DNA from: Arthrobacter sp. PAMC25564
GTDB lineage: Bacteria > Actinomycetota > Actinomycetes > Actinomycetales > Micrococcaceae
Direction of reading: 5' to 3'
Assembly (NCBI RefSeq): GCF_004798705.1
Contig: NZ_CP039290.1
Location: 992,001 to 1,056,000 of the forward strand
Length of the DNA stretch: 64,000 bases
Position 1 is the stretch's first letter. Each line of letters begins with the position of its first letter. The notes below the pieces were generated by a model. The model did no database searches, was not told the origin of the DNA, and worked only from the letters and a program-made list of their open reading frames with translations. The position numbers were made by a program, and so were the translations under genes. Below are positions 58,719-64,000 of this stretch, one piece after another.

Positions 58719-60170
58719 ATGTGGGAGACAGACAACAAGTTCCTCAACGGCCCCTTCACCCCCTGGCACGAGGAGACCGAAGCCTTCGACCTCCAGGTCA
58801 TCGGCAAGATTCCCGATGACCTGGACGGAGCCTTGTTCCGCACCGGCTCCAACCCCAGGTTCAAGCCGCGCAACACCGACCGCTACCACTGGTTCGAAGG
58901 TGACGGCATGGTTTACGCAACGTATCTTCGCGACGGCAAGGCCGCCTACCGGAACAAATGGGTCATGACCGACGCGCTGAAGGTCGAGATGGAGGCGGGG
59001 GAGGCGGTCTACTCAGGGTTCGTCAACGGCGGCACGGTCCCGTCGCTGCCAGCCGGTGCCCCGCCCATGAAGAACGTTCCCAACACCAATGTCGGCGTCC
59101 TCGCCGACCGGCTGCTCGTGTTCTTCGAGGGCGGCCTGCCGCACCAGATGAATCCGCAGTCCCTGGAAACGTTCGGGACATATGACTTCAACGGCGATGT
59201 CCCGTTCACCTGCACGGCCCACTACAAGATCGACCCGGACACCGGGAACATGCTCTTCTACTCCTACATGGGGACCAACATCACCTGGTACGAGGCAGAC
59301 CAGCACGGGAAGGTCCTCGACACTTTCGCCTTCAGCACCAGTGCCCCCTCAATGTTCCACGACTTTGCCGTGAGCAAGAACTACGCAATCTTCTTCGTCA
59401 CCCCGGGGCTTTTCCTGGCACCCAATATCGGCCAGGGCAAGCCGGGCCTGGTGTGGGATCCTACGGCAACGAACGACGGCGTCGAGATCGTGACCATGCA
59501 CCGGACCACCCACGAAGTGCGCACCTACCGGGTCGACGAGACGTTCTTCCCAACCCACTTCTTCAACGCCTACGAGCGAGGCAACGAAATCGTCATCGAG
59601 GCACCGCGCATCAAGGAACGCTTCGGCACCCCGGCGGACCGTATCACCCGCCCCGTTGACTCACACGAGTGGTTCATGAACGCGATCCCGTGGCGCTGGA
59701 CCGTCAACACCGCCACCGGACAGGTCTCCAACCAGGCCACCAGCCACGTCGCGGGGGAGTTCCCGGCCATCAACCCGAACAAGGTCGGCCTGGAACACAA
59801 GTTCGGCTACTTCGCCACGACCCGCGGCCGGGATGCCGACACCATGAGCGACGGCCTGGCCAAAACCGACCTGGACAAGGAAACCGTCACCGTCATCGAG
59901 GGGCTGGAGGACCTGACCAACCCCTCCGAACCGATCTTCGTGCCGCGGACAGGAGCAGTGAACGAAGACGACGGCTACCTGCTCTCAATCTGGTGGAACC
60001 GTCAGACCGAGCTGAGCGAACTGTGCATCTATGACACCGCGGATTTCGGACGCACCCCGCTCGCACGGGTCAAGCTGCCCGGCCGGGTCCCCTTCGGCTT
60101 CCACGGCAGCTGGTCCGACCGCAGCCGGATCGAGGACTCGCTTAAGGTCCTCGCCGCCGAGCACGCCTGA
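58719..60170 (+). CDS. Carotenoid-oxygenase-family enzyme, isoeugenol monooxygenase / lignostilbene dioxygenase-like
   Basis: 483 residues, seven-bladed propeller type. Four Fe histidines are apparent in CTAHYKID, MFHDFAVS, PTHFFNAYE and GFHGSWSD. YHWFEGDGMV and PMKNVPNTNVGV fit the Tyr/Lys pair that holds the 4-hydroxyl of phenolic substrates in lignostilbene dioxygenases. It would cleave the side-chain double bond of isoeugenol, a vinylguaiacol or lignostilbene to vanillin. 25 bp after the flavin oxidase, in the same operon. Confidence 0.83.
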   Translation: MWETDNKFLNGPFTPWHEETEAFDLQVIGKIPDDLDGALFRTGSNPRFKPRNTDRYHWFEGDGMVYATYLRDGKAAYRNKWVMTDALKVEMEAGEAVYSGFVNGGTVPSLPAGAPPMKNVPNTNVGVLADRLLVFFEGGLPHQMNPQSLETFGTYDFNGDVPFTCTAHYKIDPDTGNMLFYSYMGTNITWYEADQHGKVLDTFAFSTSAPSMFHDFAVSKNYAIFFVTPGLFLAPNIGQGKPGLVWDPTATNDGVEIVTMHRTTHEVRTYRVDETFFPTHFFNAYERGNEIVIEAPRIKERFGTPADRITRPVDSHEWFMNAIPWRWTVNTATGQVSNQATSHVAGEFPAINPNKVGLEHKFGYFATTRGRDADTMSDGLAKTDLDKETVTVIEGLEDLTNPSEPIFVPRTGAVNEDDGYLLSIWWNRQTELSELCIYDTADFGRTPLARVKLPGRVPFGFHGSWSDRSRIEDSLKVLAAEHA

Positions 60171-60219
60171 TCCGGCCCTCCCGCCCAGCTAAAGACCCAC
60201 ACACTTAGGAGTCACCACC

Positions 60220-61719
60220 ATGACCGCTTCACTCACAGACACCACGACGGCGGTTGCCGGCACGGCAACGCCGGGCACCTTCGCCGGGAAGACCACGCAG
60301 CTGCAGTACATCGCCGGGGCATGGCGCGAAGGCCGCTCTGAAAAGGTCCTTACCGTCACCGATCCGTTCACGAACGAGCAGCTCACCACCATCCGGCAGG
60401 GCACAGTCCAGGACCTCGACGACGCCTACCGCGCCGCCGAGGACGCCCAGAAGGGTTGGGCCGCCCGGACCCCGGCCGCCCGCCAGCAGGTCATGCTTCG
60501 CGCCGCCGCCATCATCGAGGAACGCCGCGGCGAAATCATCGACTGGCTGGTCAAGGAATCCGGCAGCACCGTCATCAAGGCCAACGTGGAGGTGTCCGCC
60601 GCCGCCGGCATCACCCTGGAGTCCGCCTCCTTCCCGGGACGCGTCTTCGGCCGGATCGTCGAATCCAACACCCCGGGCAAGGAAAACCGCATCTACCGCC
60701 GCCCGCTCGGCGTCGTCGGCGTGATCAGCCCATGGAACTTTCCGCTGCACCTTTCCCAGCGCTCGGTGGCGCCGGCACTTGCCCTGGGCAACGCCGTCGT
60801 CATCAAACCGGCCAGCGATACCCCGGTGACCGGCGGGCTGATCCTGGCCCGCATCTTCGAGGAAGCCGGCCTCCCGGCAGGTGTTCTCAACGTGGTGGTC
60901 GGTGCCGGCTCCGAGATCGGCGACGACTTCGTCACGCACCCCGTCCCGGGCTTGATTTCCTTCACGGGGTCGACGCCGGTGGGCCAGAACGTGGGCCGGC
61001 TCGCCGTCGGCGGCGAATTCATCAAGCACGTCGCTCTTGAACTGGGCGGCAACAGCCCACTCGTTGTCCTCGGCGACGCCGACCTGGACGCCGCAGTGCA
61101 GTCCGCGGTGCTGGGCAAGTTCCTGCACCAGGGCCAGATCTGCATGGCCGTGAACCGGATCATCGTCGAAGCGCCGCTGTATGACGAGTTCGTGGAGCGC
61201 TTCGTCCAGGCCGCAGCATCCATTCCCGTGGGAGACCCCTCCAAACCGGAGACCGTCGTGGGCCCGCTCATCAACGACAGCCAGCTCGCCGGAATCCGCG
61301 AGAAGATCGCCCTGGCCAAGAGCGAAGGCGCCCGGGTTGTGCTGGAAGGCTCCATCGACGGTCGCGTGGTGTCCCCGTTCGTGTTCGCCGACGTCACCGC
61401 GGACATGGAGATCGCCCGCGAGGAAATCTTCGGGCCACTTGTCGGCATCATCCGCGCCGAGGACGAGGCCCATGCCCTGGAACTGGCCAACGCCAGCAAC
61501 TTCGGGCTCAGCAGTTCCGTGTTCACCAAGGACACGGAACGCGGCGTCCGGTTCGGCCTCGGCATCAAGGCAGGCATGACCCACATCAACGACATGCCCG
61601 TCAACGATGAAGCGCACGTACCCTTCGGCGGGGAGCGCAACTCGGGCCTGGGCCGGTTCAACGGCGACTGGGCCATCGACGAGTTCACCACCGACCACTG
61701 GATCGGTATCAAACGCTAG
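60220..61719 (+). CDS. Aldehyde dehydrogenase, probable vanillin/benzaldehyde dehydrogenase
   Basis: 499 residues. Catalytic C308 (GQICMAVNR) and E274 (LELGGNSP), cofactor block [13 protein letters not shown]. Close in layout to vanillin and salicylaldehyde dehydrogenases. It would oxidise vanillin from the upstream oxygenase to vanillate. Third and last gene of the operon, followed by a strong hairpin. Confidence 0.86.
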   Translation: MTASLTDTTTAVAGTATPGTFAGKTTQLQYIAGAWREGRSEKVLTVTDPFTNEQLTTIRQGTVQDLDDAYRAAEDAQKGWAARTPAARQQVMLRAAAIIEERRGEIIDWLVKESGSTVIKANVEVSAAAGITLESASFPGRVFGRIVESNTPGKENRIYRRPLGVVGVISPWNFPLHLSQRSVAPALALGNAVVIKPASDTPVTGGLILARIFEEAGLPAGVLNVVVGAGSEIGDDFVTHPVPGLISFTGSTPVGQNVGRLAVGGEFIKHVALELGGNSPLVVLGDADLDAAVQSAVLGKFLHQGQICMAVNRIIVEAPLYDEFVERFVQAAASIPVGDPSKPETVVGPLINDSQLAGIREKIALAKSEGARVVLEGSIDGRVVSPFVFADVTADMEIAREEIFGPLVGIIRAEDEAHALELANASNFGLSSSVFTKDTERGVRFGLGIKAGMTHINDMPVNDEAHVPFGGERNSGLGRFNGDWAIDEFTTDHWIGIKR

Positions 61720-61737
61720 AAGTGGCAGGGATGCGAT

Positions 61738-61794
61738 GAAAGGCTTGTCCTTCCGGCGCCGGATGACCTCCGGCGCCGGAAGGACAAGCCTTTC
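61738..61794. terminator. Strong bidirectional terminator hairpin
   Basis: Perfect 26-bp stem starting GAAAGGCTTGTCCTTCCGGC, with a 5-nt loop (TGACC). Its outer GAAAG / CTTTC ends give short T-runs on both sides, suiting the convergent genes at 61719 and 61853. Confidence 0.9.
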
Positions 61795-61852
61795 TTGGCC
61801 CCGCCGTGGTCCGATCCAACATCAACACGAATGCCGGGACAGTCACTACACG

Positions 61853-62476
61853 TCAGTGGATCGAGGCCAGCAGGACGCCGACGCCGACGAAGAGCGCGCC
61901 GAATGTCCGGTTCAGGACCTTCTGCCCGCGGGCGTCGTGGGTGAAGCGCTGGAAGGATCTGGCCGCCGCCGCAAAGAAGAACCACATGACCAGGATGTCG
62001 ATCACGATCACGGTGGCGGACAGGACGGCGTACTGCGGCAGCAGTGGCTGATCCGGCCGGATGAACTGGGGCATAAAGGCCAGGAAGAAGACGACGGCTT
62101 TGGGGTTGAGCAGGTTGACCCACAGGCCGCGGCGGAACATCGAGAACGCCGGTTCATTGCGCAGGGCGGCGGCCTTCCCCTGGTCCAGGTCCGGTCTGTG
62201 CAGGAACTGCCGGATGCCCAGATAGACCAGGTACGCGGCGCCGGCATAGCGGATCACGTTGAACGCCACCGGGGAGCTGGCCACGAGCACCCCGACGCCC
62301 AGGGCCACAATCAGGATGTGCACCACCAGCGCCGCCTGCTGGCCCAGGATGCCCCAGATGGAACGGCGGAATCCCGAGTTCAGCGAGTTGCTCATGGTGT
62401 TGATGGCGCCCGCGCCGGGCGTGAAGCTGATCAGGACGCCGGCGCCCGCGAGGGCCAGCCACAGGGAAGGTTGCAC
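61853..62476 (-). CDS. LysE family translocator
   Basis: 207 residues, 5-6 membrane helices. LysE/RhtB features: GVLISFTPGAGAINTMSNSLNSGFRRSIWGILGQQAAL and GLWVNLLNPKAVVFFLAFMPQFI. Exports amino acids or similar small metabolites. Single gene, convergent with the aldehyde dehydrogenase. Confidence 0.88.
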   Translation of the reverse strand: MQPSLWLALAGAGVLISFTPGAGAINTMSNSLNSGFRRSIWGILGQQAALVVHILIVALGVGVLVASSPVAFNVIRYAGAAYLVYLGIRQFLHRPDLDQGKAAALRNEPAFSMFRRGLWVNLLNPKAVVFFLAFMPQFIRPDQPLLPQYAVLSATVIVIDILVMWFFFAAAARSFQRFTHDARGQKVLNRTFGALFVGVGVLLASIH

Positions 62477-62499
62477 CCAGCCAGTTTAAGGCAGGTCAC

Positions 62500-63201
62500 T
62501 TAGACGAGCGGCCACGGGTAACCCCTGCCGGTGCGGTCAACCGGCAGTACGCCCTCGTGCAGCAGGCGCTGCACCCGGCGCCGCAGGGCGGTGACCTCCG
62601 CGTCGTCGAGGAGTTCGGCCACGTCGGGAGGCACGGCCTCCGCGAGCGGGGTGATGTCCCCGAGCAGGGCATCGGGGATGGGGTCACCGGCGAAGTCCCA
62701 GATCACGGTGCGCAGTTTGTAGCCCGCCGAGAAGCACAGCCCATGGTCGATGCCCCACACCCGTCCGTCGTGGCCGCGCAGCACGTGCCCGCTCTTGCGG
62801 TCTGTGTTGTTGGCGATGCAATCGAACAGGGCAATCTCCGACAGGACACGGTGGGTCTCGGGGGCGTCCTCGAACAGAGTGAAGTAATGCTCCTGGAAGT
62901 CGCACTCGACGAACCACTGCAGCGAACCGATCCCCAAGGGCGCCTCCTCGCGGATCACCGTCGGCGGCACGAGTCCCCACCCCAGGGACTCGCTGAGCAG
63001 GTAGGCGGCGCGTTCCCGCCGGTAGAGCCCGGGCTCGAAATCGGACAGTGGCCGTTCCCCGGCCTCCGGCTTGTAGACCGCGTACGCGGAGTCGTCCGCG
63101 CAGGAGACCTGGACGAGGAACGTCTCGTTGCTGCTGCGCGGGATGCGGCCGAGCAGATCGACGCGGCCCTCGGTGAGCAGCGTCAGTTCCCGGCCGGACA
63201 C
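62500..63201 (-). CDS. SCO1664 family protein (phosphatidylinositol-kinase-like fold)
   Basis: 233 residues, GTG start behind GAAGGA. Kinase-like blocks ANNTDRKSGHVLRG and VWGIDHGLCFSAGYKLRTVIWDF correspond to the catalytic and metal-binding loops of the family. Function unknown. In actinobacteria it lies with MSMEG_4193-type phosphatase, DUF3090 and often mshC genes. Here it follows the phosphatase after 13 bp; the DUF3090 gene is not between them. Confidence 0.85.
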   Translation of the reverse strand: MSGRELTLLTEGRVDLLGRIPRSSNETFLVQVSCADDSAYAVYKPEAGERPLSDFEPGLYRRERAAYLLSESLGWGLVPPTVIREEAPLGIGSLQWFVECDFQEHYFTLFEDAPETHRVLSEIALFDCIANNTDRKSGHVLRGHDGRVWGIDHGLCFSAGYKLRTVIWDFAGDPIPDALLGDITPLAEAVPPDVAELLDDAEVTALRRRVQRLLHEGVLPVDRTGRGYPWPLV

Positions 63202-63214
63202 CGTCGGTCCTTCT

Positions 63215-63889
63215 TCACGACGCCCTCAACCCGCTGAGTGGTTCCGACGTCGAATTCACCATCAGTACGGCGGGATCCTGGCCCTCCAAGAACGAGAGGA
63301 CCGAGACCGAGCCCGGGCTGATGACGATCCGCTGGAAGAGGTCCAGAGGCGTGCCCAGGGCGTGGGCGACGGAGGCCTTGATCGGGTCGGCGTGCGAGAA
63401 GCACACAACGACGCCCCCCGCGTGGGCCGTGCACAGTAGCTCGAGCGATCCGACCATCCGCGCCTGCATCTGCGTGAAGCTCTCCCCGTTCGGGAAGCGG
63501 AAGGTCGACGGGCTGTGCTGGACGGTCTGCCACTGCGGCAGGACGGCCAGTTCGGCGATCGCGGCGCCGGTCCAGTCGCCAAAGTCGCATTCGAGCAGCC
63601 CGTCGTCGTGGTGCACTGCCATTCCCGTGCGGGCCGCCGTCGGCTCCGCCGTCTCGCAGGCGCGCTCCAGCGGTGAGGAATAGAGGGCGCTGACCGGCAG
63701 GCCCTCGAGCCGTTCCGCGACCCGTTCCGCCTGGGCCCGGCCGCGGTCGGACAGGTGCAGTCCGGGGGCGCGCCCCGGCAGCACCATGCCCGTGGTGGGC
63801 GTCTCGCCGTGGCGCACCAGAAGCAGGAGCGTGCCCTGCCGCTCGAGTGAGGGCCCGGAAGATGCTTCCGGCGCTGGTGATGCAGTCAT
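63215..63889 (-). CDS. Histidine phosphatase, MSMEG_4193 family
   Basis: 224 residues from ATG 63889; the ATG at 63895 is also possible. Histidine-phosphatase motif LLLVRHGETP, ALYSSPLERACETAEP, and C-terminal VVVCFSHADPIKASVAHALG. Phosphoglycerate-mutase-like fold; substrate unknown. Paired with the SCO1664 gene downstream, an association common in actinobacteria. Confidence 0.88.
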   Translation of the reverse strand: MTASPAPEASSGPSLERQGTLLLLVRHGETPTTGMVLPGRAPGLHLSDRGRAQAERVAERLEGLPVSALYSSPLERACETAEPTAARTGMAVHHDDGLLECDFGDWTGAAIAELAVLPQWQTVQHSPSTFRFPNGESFTQMQARMVGSLELLCTAHAGGVVVCFSHADPIKASVAHALGTPLDLFQRIVISPGSVSVLSFLEGQDPAVLMVNSTSEPLSGLRAS

Positions 63890-63981
63890 CAGCATTCAGC
63901 CTAAGCCGCACGGCAACGCAAAGCTCAGGAATCTCAAGAAATCCCTCGATTCCCCGCCCGGTCGAGGTCTACGGTGGAGGA

Positions 63982-64000
63982 GTGAGTAATCGCCCCGATA
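63982..64000 (+). CDS. Possible start of a plus-strand gene, cut by window edge
   Basis: GTG AGT AAT CGC CCC GAT begins 93 bp beyond the divergent phosphatase start. TACGGT (63970-63975) six bases upstream fits a -10 of a leaderless mRNA, and GGAGG is also there but too close for a normal ribosome site. Only six codons are visible, so the product is unknown. Confidence 0.3.

Noticed and set aside
1..64000. rRNA, tRNA and riboswitches
   Set aside because: No sequence with the expected conserved arms or structures was recognised by eye; a covariance search would be needed to exclude small RNAs.

Overview
The window is high-GC (roughly two thirds G+C), with dense short-gap operons, many GTG starts and 4-bp start/stop overlaps. 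Gene content (creatinine and sarcosine-type catabolism, phd/cou-type phenylpropanoid genes, an SCO1664 / MSMEG_4193-family pair) points to an actinobacterium, most likely Micrococcaceae of the Arthrobacter / Pseudarthrobacter / Paenarthrobacter type. No rRNA, tRNA, CRISPR array, transposase or integrase was seen. Most of the window is a catabolic island for aromatic and N-methyl compounds, with a few housekeeping genes between.

Region by region. (1) 1-6.8 kb, creatinine catabolism: partial glyA, a GntR regulator, a PucR regulator, an NCS1 permease, creatinase and creatininase. (2) 7-12.3 kb, mostly housekeeping: pabC, a cardiolipin synthase, a fusion of a P-loop kinase-like domain with PabB, and a low-molecular-weight tyrosine phosphatase. 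(3) 12.3-36.8 kb, a large aromatic-degradation system: IclR regulator; mhpF-mhpE-mhpD lower pathway; two HsaA-like flavin monooxygenases, one extradiol dioxygenase and two C-C hydrolases; three fumarate-reductase-like flavoproteins; a wrecked MmgE/PrpD gene; a LIV-type ABC transporter with a LivM-LivG fusion; two tandem TetR paralogues; a flavin reductase fused to an IclR-type effector domain; and a minus-strand operon of flavoprotein, SDR, isochorismatase-fold and Asp/Glu-racemase-fold proteins. Four copies of a palindrome TGTAGyGrTyrCTACA sit in front of its transcription units, so much of this block looks like one TetR regulon. (4) 36.9-48.7 kb, a second aromatic pathway: MarR regulator, acetoacetate-CoA ligase, FAH-family hydrolase, VOC dioxygenase, TfdB-like hydroxylase, thiolase, MhpA-like hydroxylase, GntR regulator, MFS transporter and an NTF2-like protein. 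Three promoters here share a motif. (5) 48.9-55.5 kb, a phd/cou-type operon (phdD-E-B-C-T-A) for CoA-dependent shortening of phenylpropanoid side chains. (6) 55.6-61.7 kb, a PucR/CdaR-type regulator divergent from a VAO-type flavin oxidase, a lignostilbene / isoeugenol oxygenase-like enzyme and an aldehyde dehydrogenase, probably turning lignin-type phenylpropenes into vanillin and vanillate. (7) 61.8-64 kb: a LysE exporter, an SCO1664-family protein and an MSMEG_4193-family phosphatase.

How it works together (inference). Creatinine enters by the NCS1 permease and becomes creatine, then sarcosine; SHMT absorbs the glycine and one-carbon units. The TetR-controlled block would import an unidentified cyclic acid, dehydrogenate or aromatise it with the flavoproteins, hydroxylate and meta-cleave it, hydrolyse the product, and feed 2-hydroxypentadienoate into mhpDEF. 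The second block appears to end in acetoacetate, activated by the ligase and split by the thiolase. Regions 5 and 6 funnel lignin-type side chains. The best candidate for an undescribed system is the 13-37 kb block with its repeated operator, duplicated upper-pathway enzymes and two enzyme-fold proteins that lack their usual catalytic cysteines.
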